64,000 nt of DNA from Alteromonas sp. ASW11-130 (GCF_026183735.1 NZ_JAPFRE010000006.1:44734-108733); one strand, 5' to 3'. Counted from the stretch's first letter, positions 41,431 to 52,604 are shown. Numbers and translations: made by a program. The notes: generated from the letters alone by a model not told the origin.

Positions 41431-41942
41431 TCTGAAGCGTTAACTATCTGCGCCATGGGAAATAACCGTTTCGCTTTTTCTGCAAGTTTACTCACCCAGC
41501 ATGCCGGGATAATAAGCGTGACAATGGTGAATGGTCCCGACTTAAGGCGCACCGCGTTAGAATGACAAACGATTGTTGTAACCATGGTTACTGAGATCGC
41601 TATCGCTCTAAATTCACCCCTAGCGGATAGACACAAGGGACGTATTATTATTACTTCCCTTTTAACGCCGCGTTGGATTTTAAACAGTGAATGAAAAAGA
41701 CTCCCTCGCCGCCAGCAAAATACTATGATTACTGCAACTAAGGCTTCGAACAGAAATGTGAGACAGGCCGGACAACCGCTTGGAATGCAGAAAAGTGTAT
41801 CTAGGTCAAAAACTGGGATCACAGTTAGCTAACTCAATAAGAAATTCTGATAAGTTTCATTCATAATCTTTAGCAATTAAAGACCAGTTTTAGATCAGGT
41901 GAGCCCGTCCACCTGTCTCGTAGTTATCCCCTACCCGAAAAC
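41431..41942. other. Intergenic stretch between the TgpA and EF-G genes
   Basis: About 510 bases. A minus-strand ORF (41822-41427, 131 codons, GTG start, two hydrophobic stretches) overlaps the TgpA stop and lacks a ribosome binding site. I do not recognise it and do not call it, although the length and hydrophobic pattern make it the best coding candidate here. Confidence 0.4.
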
Positions 41943-41970
41943 AAAAAAACGCCCGCTACAAGGAGCGGGC
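41943..41970 (-). terminator. Terminator of the EF-G gene
   Basis: A seven-bp stem (GCCCGCT at 41951-41957, AGCGGGC at 41964-41970) followed on the minus strand by G and seven T. It begins 24 bases after the stop codon. Confidence 0.9.
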
Positions 41971-41993
41971 TTTGCAATGTTTAGAAAAAGAAC

Positions 41994-44078
41994 TTACTTT
42001 TTCTCTTTACGTGCTTTTGCTTCTTCAATTACTTTTTCAGCTACGTTCTGTGGACATGAACTGTAGTGACTGAATTCCATTGAGAACTGACCACGTCCAG
42101 ATGTCATAGTACGTAGGTGACCAATGTAACCAAACATTTCTGAAAGTGGTACATCCGCTTTAATACGGACACCTGTTGCGCCAGCTTCCTGATCTTTGAT
42201 CATGCCACGACGACGGTTAAGGTCGCCAATAACATCACCTACGTGATCTTCAGGCGTAAACACATCAACTTTCATCACTGGTTCTAGAAGCTGAGGGCCT
42301 GCTTTAGGCATAGATTGACGGAAAGCACCTTTAGCTGCGATTTCGAACGCGATAGCTGATGAGTCAACTGCGTGGAAAGCACCATCATAAAGCTCTACCT
42401 CAACGTCGAGTACAGGATAACCCGCTACTGGACCTTCTTCCATCATGCTCTTGAAGCCTTTTTCAATGGCTGGGAAGAATTCTTTAGGTACGTTACCACC
42501 AACAACAGTCGACGTGAATGTAAAGCCAGAGTTTTGCTCACCAGGCTTGATACGATAATCAATTTTACCGAATTGACCAGAACCACCAGACTGCTTCTTA
42601 TGCGTGTAGCTGTCTTCAACTTGTTGCGTGATAGTTTCACGGTAAGCAACCTGTGGTTGACCTACTACCAGTTCAACACCATAGGTACGCTTAAGAATAT
42701 CAACTTTGATATCAAGGTGAAGCTCACCCATACCCTTAAGAATAGTTTCACCAGAATCTTCGTCTGTCTCTACGCGGAAAGACGGATCTTCTGCAACCAT
42801 CTTACCAATCGCGATACCCATTTTCTCAGAGCCACCCTTATCTTTAGGTGCAACTGCAATCGAAATTACTGGCTCTGGGAAGACCATTGCTTCAAGTGTA
42901 CAAGGGTGCTTAACATCACACAATGTGTGACCTGTCTGCACATTCTTCATGCCTACGATAGCGATGATGTCACCTGCGTGTGCAGAAGTAAGTTCGTTAC
43001 GCTCATCCGCTTGCATCTCTACCATTCGGCCAACACGTTCTGTTTTGCCTGTGGCAGAGTTAAGTATGGTATCACCTTTGCTGATTTTACCTGAATATAT
43101 GCGCACAAACGTAAGCGCACCAAAACGGTCATCCATGATCTTGAATGCAAGAGCACGTAGAGGCTCATCAACTGAAACCGTTGCCACCTCACCCGTTTCG
43201 TTACCTTCTTCGTCGGTCAACGGTTGTGGTACAACTTCAGTAGGTGAAGGTAAATAATCAACAACCGCATCCAATACTAACTGCATACCTTTGTTTTTAA
43301 ACGCAGACCCACAGAAAGTTGGGAAGAAAGCAAGGTCACGCGTTCCTTTACGGATACAACGCTTGATATCTTCAACAGAAGGCTCTTCACCCTCCATATA
43401 CGCCATCATAAGGTCATCATCCTGCTCAACAGCAGTTTCTATTAACGCTTCATGATATTCGTTAACTTTATCAACCATGTCAGCTGGGACATCTTTGATT
43501 TCATAGTTTTCTGGAAGACCTGTGTCATCCCAAACGTATGCTTGCTTCGTAAGTACGTCTACTACACCAACGAAATCATCTTCGATTCCAATGGGTAACG
43601 TCATTACAAGTGGCGTGGCACCAAGTACTTTTTTGACTTGACCAACTACACGATAAAAATCTGCGCCCATTCTATCTAGTTTGTTAACAAAGATAATACG
43701 TGCGACTTCAGATTCGTTTGCATAGCGCCAGTTAGTTTCAGACTGAGGCTCAACACCCCCAGAGCCACAGAAAACACCGATGCCACCATCTAATACTTTC
43801 AGTGAACGATAAACTTCAACTGTAAAGTCTACGTGTCCGGGAGTGTCAATAACGTTGAAACGATGGTCTTTCCAAAAACAGCTAACCGCTGCTGACTGAA
43901 TCGTAATACCGCGCTCAGCCTCCTGCTCCATGAAGTCAGTTGTTGACTCACCGTCGTGTACCTCACCGGTTTTATGAATTTTACCAGTAAGTTTCAGGAT
44001 TCGTTCTGTTGTGGTTGTTTTCCCCGCGTCTACGTGGGCGAAAATACCTATATTTCTGTAATGAGATAAGTCTGCCAT
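41994..44078 (-). CDS. fusA: Elongation factor G, stand-alone paralogue type
   Basis: A 694-residue translational GTPase that drives translocation. The G domain has [15 protein letters not shown] (P-loop), the switch region [25 protein letters not shown] and NKLD. Domains II to V follow in normal order. The start [19 protein letters not shown] and the single-gene context, with no rpsL, rpsG or tuf nearby, fit the second EF-G gene found in many marine gammaproteobacteria. Whether a str-operon copy also exists cannot be seen here. It has its own terminator. Confidence 0.93.
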   Translation of the reverse strand: MADLSHYRNIGIFAHVDAGKTTTTERILKLTGKIHKTGEVHDGESTTDFMEQEAERGITIQSAAVSCFWKDHRFNVIDTPGHVDFTVEVYRSLKVLDGGIGVFCGSGGVEPQSETNWRYANESEVARIIFVNKLDRMGADFYRVVGQVKKVLGATPLVMTLPIGIEDDFVGVVDVLTKQAYVWDDTGLPENYEIKDVPADMVDKVNEYHEALIETAVEQDDDLMMAYMEGEEPSVEDIKRCIRKGTRDLAFFPTFCGSAFKNKGMQLVLDAVVDYLPSPTEVVPQPLTDEEGNETGEVATVSVDEPLRALAFKIMDDRFGALTFVRIYSGKISKGDTILNSATGKTERVGRMVEMQADERNELTSAHAGDIIAIVGMKNVQTGHTLCDVKHPCTLEAMVFPEPVISIAVAPKDKGGSEKMGIAIGKMVAEDPSFRVETDEDSGETILKGMGELHLDIKVDILKRTYGVELVVGQPQVAYRETITQQVEDSYTHKKQSGGSGQFGKIDYRIKPGEQNSGFTFTSTVVGGNVPKEFFPAIEKGFKSMMEEGPVAGYPVLDVEVELYDGAFHAVDSSAIAFEIAAKGAFRQSMPKAGPQLLEPVMKVDVFTPEDHVGDVIGDLNRRRGMIKDQEAGATGVRIKADVPLSEMFGYIGHLRTMTSGRGQFSMEFSHYSSCPQNVAEKVIEEAKARKEKK

Positions 44079-44264
44079 TGGTTCACTTTCGTTGGTTCAG
44101 TGTAAAAAAACGGCGGGATTATAAAGGATTTTGCTACCACATTTATACCTTTTTCCGCAGAAAGGTTAAGTTCTGCGCGTAAAAACCACCGCAATAATAT
44201 ATTTATTCTATAAATATCAAAATGTTACGTGAAATAAATAAAATTTCATGATTTTTATCTCAAC

Positions 44265-45335
44265 TCAACATTGTCGAATTACTACCACCGTTACCTCATC
44301 ACGGTCATGATAAAGGTGTCTGGCGGTCACAATAAATGTGTCATTCAATTTTGCTAATCGAGCTTTTAAGGACAACAACGCCGCTGAAACTGTTTCGTAA
44401 CGCTGCTTCATTGGAAGTTTCAGGTTAAATATAGCGTGAAGTGAACGCCCCGTCACTAACCAGTCACCCATTAATTTAGCCACGCGATCGGGTTGTTCAA
44501 TCATATCACAGACCAAGAGATCTACTTTTTGATGCTGTGGTTTATAAGCAAACCCATCAGCAGCAAAATGAACGACTTGACCTGTGGCCATCAACTTGTC
44601 ATCGATTGTACCATTATCTACGGCTTCCACATACATTTCTCGCGTAACGAGCTGATAAGTCCAGCCTCCAGGACAAGCACCTAGATCTACCGCCCGAGCG
44701 CCAGCCCTGAAAACAGTTTTCCGCTGTTGTTCATCAAGCATGGTAATAATTGCTTCTTCAAGTTTTAAAGTCGAACGACTCGGAGCGGCCGAAGGAAACT
44801 TTAGCCGACACACACCCAGTTCGAATGGGCTGCGAGTACGCGGATAACTTACAGCCAACTTACAAATATTAAAATCGGTGAAAAATACATGCAATACCGG
44901 CAGCTTAAGGTTTTCCTGCTTACTCAAATGCTGTTTTTTGCGCAAAGCTTGCCGTAACGGCACAGCAAATTTTCGGCAAAATTTAGCCAGTCCTTTTCCT
45001 GTATCGGTATCGGGATATTCAACCCAGACTGCGCCAAATTTATGTGAATGCCGGCTTACTTCATCCAAAATTGGAGCAATACGATCGGTAGCGTCAAGCT
45101 CAGGCAACTGAGCAAATAGCCATATTAATTGCCGGGCGAAAACCGTATCTTTGATATTAAATTCGCTGGTACAGAACGATTCTTTTAGCGGCTCATAAAA
45201 TGTAAATTCAACATATCCCTGATTCGGCTTAAATACTGGATAACCGTAAACATTCAGCTTAGCTGTGCGTTCTGAAAGCTCTTTTGCAGTATCTGCTTCG
45301 TATCCACTTCGACAATACGCAATCACGCTAGTCAT
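44265..45335 (-). CDS. rlmM: 23S rRNA 2'-O-ribose C2498 methyltransferase
   Basis: RlmM methylates C2498 of 23S rRNA using S-adenosylmethionine. The frame is open from 45362, but the ATG at 45335 gives the family-typical MTSVIAYCRSGYE and is preferred; the product is then 356 residues. An N-terminal THUMP-like domain precedes the Rossmann methyltransferase fold (AVDLGACPGGWTYQLV near 220). Conserved Asp and Lys residues of the K-D-K-E type methyltransferases are present. It overlaps the DUF423 gene by eight bases, as in the gcvA-ygdD-rlmM group of Escherichia coli. Confidence 0.94.
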   Translation of the reverse strand: MTSVIAYCRSGYEADTAKELSERTAKLNVYGYPVFKPNQGYVEFTFYEPLKESFCTSEFNIKDTVFARQLIWLFAQLPELDATDRIAPILDEVSRHSHKFGAVWVEYPDTDTGKGLAKFCRKFAVPLRQALRKKQHLSKQENLKLPVLHVFFTDFNICKLAVSYPRTRSPFELGVCRLKFPSAAPSRSTLKLEEAIITMLDEQQRKTVFRAGARAVDLGACPGGWTYQLVTREMYVEAVDNGTIDDKLMATGQVVHFAADGFAYKPQHQKVDLLVCDMIEQPDRVAKLMGDWLVTGRSLHAIFNLKLPMKQRYETVSAALLSLKARLAKLNDTFIVTARHLYHDRDEVTVVVIRQC

Positions 45336-45705
45336 TGTTAAATCCACGTAAACTCGCCGCAAACATACATAGCCAACCGATAATAAGTGCGATCCCGCCT
45401 ATAGGCGTGATGGGTCCAAACACGGGTTGTCCCGTAGTAGCCAACATATATAAGCTACCACTAAATAAAAAGCTGCCTATTAAGAATGCCCAGCCAGCCC
45501 GTTTAAGCCACCGGTGATGCCCAAATGCAGATAAAGCCGGCAATAATAGCATTGCAAGTGCATGATACATTTGATAACGCACTCCGGTTTCAAATACGTT
45601 TAATGAATCTGCACTTAGGGAATCTTTTAGCTCGTGGGCGGCAAATGCCCCTAACAGAACCGCTATAAATGCGCTTAACGTTCCTGCGACAAAAAATAAT
45701 CTCAT
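45328..45705 (-). CDS. DUF423 family membrane protein (YgdD-like)
   Basis: A 125-residue inner-membrane protein with four hydrophobic segments (about 5-20, 44-64, 68-90, 98-118). The N-terminal VLLGAFAAHELKDSL is characteristic of DUF423. Function is unknown. Its start shares a base with the stop of the hydrolase gene upstream, and its 3' end overlaps rlmM, so the four genes are tightly coupled. Confidence 0.93.
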   Translation of the reverse strand: MRLFFVAGTLSAFIAVLLGAFAAHELKDSLSADSLNVFETGVRYQMYHALAMLLLPALSAFGHHRWLKRAGWAFLIGSFLFSGSLYMLATTGQPVFGPITPIGGIALIIGWLCMFAASLRGFNND

Positions 45706-46343
45706 TAACTACACCGTGTTTTTATAAATTGGACTGTTTTGTCGATTGCTGAATTAATATTGTCTTGCTGAGATAGACCGCTTGCTTTCAGGGGTTTGAA
45801 ACTATGTTCTCCATTAGGCATGAAATCAATCTGGATCGACGTGCTCAACGAATAGTCTTGAATCTCGTGGGCGGTACCAAAAGGATCCCGCTCGCCCTGA
45901 AGAATCAAATAGGGAGTCGATAACGTTTTAAGATGCTCTGTTCTCGTTTTTTCGGGCTTGCCGGGGGGGTGAAACGGGTAGCCGTAAACTATGCCACCCT
46001 CTATATCAACGTCATCTGCAATCAATGTAGACACTCTTCCTCCCATAGACTTACCGCCTATAAAAGTAGGGAGAGGGCTATACTGCTGTTTGATATGTAA
46101 AATAATGTCTTGAAAGTGAGCCTCTGATTTGGGCATTCTGTCCGGGGGGCGCCGTTTACCTGTATGCTCTATAATTTGCATATAGGGAAAATCAAAAAGC
46201 ACGACTTCTACATCCGACTCAGATAAACCAATAGCTACTTGCTGAATGAAATCAGACGACTTTCCCGCTCCCGCCCCATGGGCAATAATTGCGCGCGCAA
46301 ATGCTGACCTGTTCGCTTTTTTCACCTCCACACTATAAGACAT
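45705..46343 (-). CDS. Alpha/beta hydrolase, KANL3/Tex30-like
   Basis: A 212-residue alpha/beta-hydrolase when started at the ATG at 46343 (MSYSVEV); the frame continues to 46358. Features: AHGAGAGKSSDF near the oxyanion, nucleophile Ser in GGKSMGGR (about 105), Asp in QGERDPFG (about 160) and His in NGEHSFKP (about 187). It belongs to the bacterial relatives of KANL3/Tex30; substrate unknown. It lies within the gcvA-DUF423-rlmM group, an addition relative to Escherichia coli, and overlaps the end of gcvA. Confidence 0.85.
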   Translation of the reverse strand: MSYSVEVKKANRSAFARAIIAHGAGAGKSSDFIQQVAIGLSESDVEVVLFDFPYMQIIEHTGKRRPPDRMPKSEAHFQDIILHIKQQYSPLPTFIGGKSMGGRVSTLIADDVDIEGGIVYGYPFHPPGKPEKTRTEHLKTLSTPYLILQGERDPFGTAHEIQDYSLSTSIQIDFMPNGEHSFKPLKASGLSQQDNINSAIDKTVQFIKTRCS

Positions 46344-47232
46344 CTTGTTCTTCCTCAACCTGAGTTAACACCCAATCTCTAAAGGCGGCTATTTTACCTA
46401 ATTCTGCCTGCGCTTCATCACATACCAGGTAGAATGCATCGCGGCTTTCCACTTTTTCTTCAAATGGGATGACTAAGCGCCCCGCGTCAAGTTCTGGCCT
46501 TGCAAGTACTGTATTGCCCAATGCAATTCCCTGACCTAGTGCTGCGGCTTGTAAAACTAACATTGAATGGCTAAACACCGGCCCTTGATTAACATTTACG
46601 CCATGTACGCCTACGTGCTTTAACCAATCTTTCCAGGCGGCGCGACTGGAATCGTGGAGAAGAACATGATGCTTCAGATCTGACAGATCATTAAGAGGTT
46701 TAGGCCCGCTGAATAATAATGGAGAACAAAGTGGTGTAAGAAATTCTGTATGAAGCTTATCCGCACTTACTCCACTCCACCGCCCTTTGCCGTAATAGAT
46801 AGCCACGTCTACATCATCGTCCAAAAAACCTTCGTCAAAGTCGACGGCTTTAATACGAACGTCAATATCAGGATGCGCCAAACTAAATTTGCTGATTCTA
46901 GGTACTAACCATTGGCTAGCAAAACTCGGCGGCATGGCCACCGTCACCGCACCTTTTGAACCCTTCGCTAATAACTTTTCCGTGGCCTCTTGCAGGTTTC
47001 TGAATATGTCTTTCAGCTCAAGAAAATATGCTTGGCCTTCTTCTGTCAATAACAAAGTTCGATTACGCCGTAGAAACAATTTCATGGATAAGTAATCTTC
47101 AAGTGCTTTGATTTGATGACTGACAGCGGCCTGGGTTACAAACAGTTCGTCTGCTGCACGGGTAAAGCTCAAATGCCTCGCTGCGGCTTCAAAGGCTTTT
47201 AAGGCATTCAGCGGGGGTAATCTTCGGTGCAT
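46333..47232 (-). CDS. gcvA: LysR-type regulator GcvA
   Basis: A 299-residue LysR regulator: winged helix (MHRRLPPLNALKAFEAAARHLSFTRAADELFVTQAAVSHQIK, residues 1-42) and a periplasmic-binding-protein-like effector domain from about 90. The N-terminus and the neighbours DUF423 and rlmM match GcvA, which controls the glycine cleavage operon. The gcv genes themselves are not in the window. The divergent small gene at 47449 may share its control region. Confidence 0.85.
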   Translation of the reverse strand: MHRRLPPLNALKAFEAAARHLSFTRAADELFVTQAAVSHQIKALEDYLSMKLFLRRNRTLLLTEEGQAYFLELKDIFRNLQEATEKLLAKGSKGAVTVAMPPSFASQWLVPRISKFSLAHPDIDVRIKAVDFDEGFLDDDVDVAIYYGKGRWSGVSADKLHTEFLTPLCSPLLFSGPKPLNDLSDLKHHVLLHDSSRAAWKDWLKHVGVHGVNVNQGPVFSHSMLVLQAAALGQGIALGNTVLARPELDAGRLVIPFEEKVESRDAFYLVCDEAQAELGKIAAFRDWVLTQVEEEQDVL

Positions 47233-47448
47233 TGGATCAATTCAACTTTATGAAATTAAGGTTACAGAAGCATTAGTTTTTTTAATGCACATGACATACT
47301 TTAACTCGTTTTCAAGTTTACTAAAAGTTGTTTATTATTTCCCCGCAGTAAAGAAATGCCCTTTTTATTCATAGGGTAACGCTGTGACGATTTGTAAAAA
47401 AATTAACATTTCGGCAACCAACATTAAATTACTTATATTAGGTGTGAT

Positions 47449-47733
47449 ATGAACAAACTACTTTTAGCTTCAATTTCTGTTGTCGCATTTGCTTCAGCGG
47501 CAGTAAATGCCAATGAAGTGCATGTTGAAAACCAATTTTATACGCTGAATGAAATGGCTCACAATAGCATTGATTTAGCTTCAATTAAGCCTGTCATAGA
47601 GTTGACAGAAACTATTCAAAGTCAGGTGGACAAAGCCTTTACCGATGAAATAACTATAGTAAATAAAAACAATTTATTTGCTAAGCATGACAAACGTAAG
47701 ACTCGTAAAACCGCAAGCTTACGCAGCGAATAA
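47449..47733 (+). CDS. Small exported protein of unknown function, 94 aa
   Basis: It has a clear signal peptide (MNKLLLASISVVAFASAAVNA, cut near 21) and a mature part of about 73 residues: an acidic first half and a Lys/Arg-rich end (KHDKRKTRKTASLRSE). AGGTG lies five bases before the ATG. No family is recognised. It is divergent from gcvA with a 216-base gap and is followed by a strong hairpin, which supports an independent transcript. Confidence 0.6.
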   Translation: MNKLLLASISVVAFASAAVNANEVHVENQFYTLNEMAHNSIDLASIKPVIELTETIQSQVDKAFTDEITIVNKNNLFAKHDKRKTRKTASLRSE

Positions 47734-47751
47734 AATAAAAACCACACCTGA

Positions 47752-47787
47752 TAAGCAACTGGCGGCTATCGCCGCCAGGCTTGCTTA
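47752..47787. terminator. Strong hairpin between convergent genes
   Basis: TAAGCAA plus CTGGCGGC (47752-47766) pairs with GCCGCCAG and TTGCTTA (47771-47787), with a two-base bulge and a TATC loop: 15 bp in all. It lies between the small exported protein and kdsA, which converge. There is no long T-run on either side, so it is a terminator by position rather than by full consensus. Confidence 0.6.
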
Positions 47788-47805
47788 GACATTCTACTAT
47801 ATTAA

Positions 47806-48669
<864 letters not shown>

Positions 48670-48677
48670 CTACTCTC

Positions 48678-49052
48678 CTAAAAAAACATGGGTTGCTTCG
48701 TGATAGCAACGTTCGCAATTAACATTAGCCAAATAAGAGCACCGACGAATCCGATCCATCTCATGGGAGCATTTCTGCCCCATTTTAGGGCGAACATCCC
48801 CAATAAAATGTAGGCAATAAGGCCTACTACCTTAAAGGTTACCCAATCGTGAACAAATGGGTACTGAGAAATGATAACGCATAGCCAGATCGCGCTGAGT
48901 AACAGAATAGTATCGATAATATGGGGGACAACTTTGACCCATTTTTTTTGTAAAAATGCGGGACTGAATTGTGACCATATAAATCGTATAATAAATAAAA
49001 GTACACTTAGCGCGATAGCGGTTAAGTGAATATGCTTAGCTGCTGCATACAT
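48678..49052 (-). CDS. sirB2: SirB2 family membrane protein
   Basis: A 124-residue protein with four hydrophobic segments (about 8-25, 44-63, 74-92, 99-117) and the SirB2 start MYAAAKHIHLTAIALS. It is an inner-membrane protein of unknown function, conserved between prmC and kdsA in gammaproteobacteria. It follows the response regulator by ten bases and precedes kdsA by 17. Confidence 0.9.
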   Translation of the reverse strand: MYAAAKHIHLTAIALSVLLFIIRFIWSQFSPAFLQKKWVKVVPHIIDTILLLSAIWLCVIISQYPFVHDWVTFKVVGLIAYILLGMFALKWGRNAPMRWIGFVGALIWLMLIANVAITKQPMFF

Positions 49053-49062
49053 GGTAAATACC

Positions 49063-50619
49063 TTATTGTTGTTCTAAGTCGGCGTAATCATGTTGTACCT
49101 GCATGAATAAATCAATATTTTCAAGCAAGTATGAAACTAAACGAGGATCAAAATGTTTTCCTGACTCCTCCTTCAGGGTTGTTTTAACCTTATCCAGAGG
49201 CCAACGCTCTTTATAAGGCCGTTTATTTAATAGGGCATCAAATACATCCACCAATGCTGCAATCCTGCTTTCCAAAGCAATTTCTTTCTCCTTGAGCCCT
49301 TGAGGGTAGCCATTTCCATCCCAACGTTCATGATGCTGCTTGGCTAAGGTTGCAGCGAGCTGAATCGTGGGCTTTTCTGAATCTTTAAGGATTTGGTAGC
49401 CAAATTCCGCATGTTTACGAATTTGAAAAATTTCATCTTCTGTTAATGGTTCAGTTTTGTGCAACAATTGCGCCGATATCCGAGTATTGCCTACATCATG
49501 CAATGGAATGGCTAACTTAAACGTTTTCACCTTACGGTCTTCCATTTTAAGCCCTTTAGCCAATAGCTCTGCCATTAATACCATACGTTCGATATGCCGA
49601 TTACTTTGCGGCTCATGATCCAAAGCTTTACTCAAACGTTCGATAACCTCTCGTTGTGTGCCTTCAATTTCGTTAGTCAACAAAAGATTTTCAAAGGCTA
49701 TTTGCACATTATCAGAGAACAGTTTAACTAATCGTTTATCTGTTTCGCCTACTTTTCTGGGCAAACCTGTGAGGTAAAGTAACGAACCGTTGCGATTCTT
49801 ACTGTCACAGTAAGCGACCACATAGTCATCTCCGTACACAATCTTTTTAGAACGCAGTGCTTCTCTGCATAAGGCGTAGACTTTGTCGTCCACTGCGTCT
49901 TGTAATTTTTTTCCCTCTTTCTGTGAATACTCACCATTGCCAGCAAATACATAAAGCTCATCAGGTGATTGTTTGTCAATGGGCTTGGGGGCGGCAACTG
50001 CTGTAGTGATATATGCAGCATCGCGGGCGCACCCTAATATAGAAGAAACCTGCTGAATAAGCCCCTGCATGAATTTTTCGAGAGAATGAGTAGCAAATAA
50101 ATCAGTAGAAGCATCGATAATTTTTTCGAGCCCTGCGCGATTTTCTTCTATTACGATAATATCCCGGTAAGACCGTAACGCGGCAATAATCACTGTGAAC
50201 AGCTTCTGGGCGGTCAATTCGGTTTTAGACTTATAATCATTGATATCGTAATTAATGATAACGTGTTTTTCTGGAGCCTGACCCGGCTGCCCCGTTCGCA
50301 ATATGATCCGAGTGAAATGGTTGTCTAGCTCATTTCGAACGTACTGAGCGACTTCCAGACCTGCTTCATCGGTTTCCATAACCACATCCAGCAATATTAC
50401 TGCAATATCATCATGTTCTTGTAGCAATGCTTTTGCTTGTGAACCTGAATAGGCACTTATAAACGTAAGGCGTTTTCCGTTTAGCATAAAATCACTTAAT
50501 GCTAACTTTGTAACCGCATGAACCTCAGGTTCATCATCAACAATTAAAACCTTCCAAAAACCCAAAACTTCAATGGGGGGTTCGTCGGTATCTTCAGCAA
50601 ATAACAAGTCATCACTCAT
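49063..50619 (-). CDS. Response regulator with DUF3369 and HD-GYP domains
   Basis: A 518-residue protein: receiver domain (about 22-145, phosphoacceptor Asp in VILLDVVMET), DUF3369 (about 160-315, ENRAGLEKIIDASTDLF), and an HD-GYP phosphodiesterase domain (about 320-505). The last shows LHDVGN, with Asn where Lys is common, and HHERWDGNGYP, so c-di-GMP hydrolysis is plausible. No sensor kinase is adjacent. It occupies the place between prmC and sirB2 in an otherwise housekeeping operon. Confidence 0.92.
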   Translation of the reverse strand: MSDDLLFAEDTDEPPIEVLGFWKVLIVDDEPEVHAVTKLALSDFMLNGKRLTFISAYSGSQAKALLQEHDDIAVILLDVVMETDEAGLEVAQYVRNELDNHFTRIILRTGQPGQAPEKHVIINYDINDYKSKTELTAQKLFTVIIAALRSYRDIIVIEENRAGLEKIIDASTDLFATHSLEKFMQGLIQQVSSILGCARDAAYITTAVAAPKPIDKQSPDELYVFAGNGEYSQKEGKKLQDAVDDKVYALCREALRSKKIVYGDDYVVAYCDSKNRNGSLLYLTGLPRKVGETDKRLVKLFSDNVQIAFENLLLTNEIEGTQREVIERLSKALDHEPQSNRHIERMVLMAELLAKGLKMEDRKVKTFKLAIPLHDVGNTRISAQLLHKTEPLTEDEIFQIRKHAEFGYQILKDSEKPTIQLAATLAKQHHERWDGNGYPQGLKEKEIALESRIAALVDVFDALLNKRPYKERWPLDKVKTTLKEESGKHFDPRLVSYLLENIDLFMQVQHDYADLEQQ

Positions 50620-50675
50620 GCTTTTTATACTCTTTTTACCGCTTAGCTATTTGAATACTACTTCAAGTTTAATTA

Positions 50676-51512
50676 TTAGCAAGTATACCAGCGGCCAGTT
50701 GTGACCCGATCGAGCGTATTAACGTCGTAAAATGTAATGATGTCTGTAAATCCATGTGTTTCAAATTCCTTTGCAACTGCTGGACCTTGGTTATAACCAT
50801 GTTCGATTAACAACATACCATTGTTATTTAGATGGTGTGCCGCCGTAGACAAAATATTCCGTATATCATCAAGCCCATCTTTTCCAGACGTGAGTGCTGA
50901 TGCGGGTTCAAATCGAACATCTCCTTGCAAAAGATATTCGCTGGCGGATTCTACATAAGGAGGATTGCTGACAATGATATCGAAGATACAATTGGGAATA
51001 GCTGAAAACCAATCACTTTGTTTAAAAGTCACGTTTTTAACATGATTAAGCGCGGCATTCGACTTTGCCAGTTCCACCGCCTCGGGTACTCTGTCGACAC
51101 CTGTTATATGTGCTTTAGGCAGCTCACTGGCGAGTGCTATCGCAATGGCGCCCGTTCCTGTACCTAAATCACAAATAGCAGCATCAGCACGCTGATTCAA
51201 TTCAAGGACTTTTTCGACGAGTAATTCAGTTTCCGGGCGGGGGATTAACGTCGCCTCAGAAACACTAAAATCCATAGACCAGAATTCCTGATGTCCCCTT
51301 AAATAGGCCACCGGCGTACCCTCCTTACGCTTAGCTACCAGCGTATTAAATTGAGAAAGCTGTGCTTCTGAGAGCTCGCGTTCTGGCCAGGTATAAAGAT
51401 AACTTACAGGCTTTTTCAGACAATGACAAAGCAGTGCCCGTGAGTCTATAGCGGGAGTCTCTGTGCCAGCAAGTTCTGCCTGTGCAAACGCAAGCGCTTG
51501 ATCTATGCGCAT
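50676..51512 (-). CDS. prmC: Release factor glutamine methyltransferase
   Basis: A 278-residue methyltransferase that modifies the GGQ glutamine of RF1 and RF2. An N-terminal helical domain (1-80) recognises the factor; the SAM site is in ICDLGTGTGAIAIALA (about 112-127) and the catalytic NPPYV is near 182. It follows prfA, its substrate gene, by six bases. Confidence 0.97.
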   Translation of the reverse strand: MRIDQALAFAQAELAGTETPAIDSRALLCHCLKKPVSYLYTWPERELSEAQLSQFNTLVAKRKEGTPVAYLRGHQEFWSMDFSVSEATLIPRPETELLVEKVLELNQRADAAICDLGTGTGAIAIALASELPKAHITGVDRVPEAVELAKSNAALNHVKNVTFKQSDWFSAIPNCIFDIIVSNPPYVESASEYLLQGDVRFEPASALTSGKDGLDDIRNILSTAAHHLNNNGMLLIEHGYNQGPAVAKEFETHGFTDIITFYDVNTLDRVTTGRWYTC

Positions 51513-51518
51513 GGTGAG

Positions 51519-52604
51519 CTATTCGTCCGACAGTGATGCCAGCAGATCAGCCTGGTGTTCTTGTCTAATAGGTTCTACTAACCCGGCTAAATTCCCTTCT
51601 ACCACTTCGTCAAGCTTGTATAAGGTTAGGTTAATTCGGTGATCAGTTACTCTGCCCTGAGGGAAATTGTAGGTTCGAATTCGCTCTGAGCGGTCACCGC
51701 TTCCTACTAAGTTACGCCGAGTAGTCGCTTCTTCTTTCGCGCGTTTTTCCTCTTCGATTTGATTCAAACGAGCCTGAAGAACTGACATTGCCTTGGCGCG
51801 GTTCTTATGTTGTGAACGTTCATCCTGACATTCCACCACCAACCCTGTTGGCAAGTGCGTAATACGTATAGCAGAATCAGTCTTGTTTACGTGCTGACCG
51901 CCAGCACCGGACGCTCGAAACGTGTCAATTCTAAGATCGGCAGGATTAATTTCGATCGCTTCAGATTCTGGAATTTCAGGCAACACTGCAACCGTGCAGG
52001 CTGAGGTATGTATGCGGCCTTGTGACTCTGTCTCAGGCACACGCTGTACGCGGTGACCGCCTGATTCAAATTTCATCACTCCATATACACCTTCACCACT
52101 CAAATTAGCGACGACTTCTTTAAAACCGCCATGTTCGCCTTCGTTGGCACTCACTAATTCCACGCGCCAGCCACGCGATTCGGCATAACGGCTGTACATC
52201 CTGAATAAATCGCCTGCAAAAATAGCCGCTTCATCACCTCCTGCTCCGGCTCTAATTTCTAAGAAGCAGTTGTGATCATCGTTAGGATCTTTAGGTAAAA
52301 GTAAAATTTGTAATTCGCTTTCCAGATTCTCAAGTTGCGCTTTTGCCTCTTTTATTTCTTCCTGCGCCATTTCGCGCATTTCAGCATCGTCTTCATTCAG
52401 CATTTCTTGTGCAGATGCTAAATTTTGCTGGGCTTGTTGATACGCGTTGAAGCCGGCCACAACATCTTCCAATTGGCTGTACTCTTTTGACAAATTGCGA
52501 AATTTATCCTGATTCCCGATAACCTCAGGATCCCCCAGCAAAGCCTGCACTTCGTCAAAACGTTCTACCAGATTTTCCAGCTTTCTAATGACCGATTCTT
52601 TCAT
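51519..52604 (-). CDS. prfA: Peptide chain release factor 1
   Basis: A 361-residue class I release factor that reads UAA and UAG. The codon-recognition tripeptide region is in [16 protein letters not shown] (PET near 187), and the catalytic GGQ is in [16 protein letters not shown] (about 230-245). Length is normal. It lies between hemA (38-base gap) and prmC. Confidence 0.98.
   Translation of the reverse strand: MKESVIRKLENLVERFDEVQALLGDPEVIGNQDKFRNLSKEYSQLEDVVAGFNAYQQAQQNLASAQEMLNEDDAEMREMAQEEIKEAKAQLENLESELQILLLPKDPNDDHNCFLEIRAGAGGDEAAIFAGDLFRMYSRYAESRGWRVELVSANEGEHGGFKEVVANLSGEGVYGVMKFESGGHRVQRVPETESQGRIHTSACTVAVLPEIPESEAIEINPADLRIDTFRASGAGGQHVNKTDSAIRITHLPTGLVVECQDERSQHKNRAKAMSVLQARLNQIEEEKRAKEEATTRRNLVGSGDRSERIRTYNFPQGRVTDHRINLTLYKLDEVVEGNLAGLVEPIRQEHQADLLASLSDE

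Noticed and set aside
41427..41822. 131-codon minus-strand ORF with two hydrophobic stretches
   Set aside because: GTG start without a ribosome binding site, overlap with the TgpA stop, no recognised family; kept only as a note in the intergenic entry.
42372..43094. 240-codon plus-strand ORF inside the EF-G gene
   Set aside because: Antisense shadow of a highly conserved coding region.
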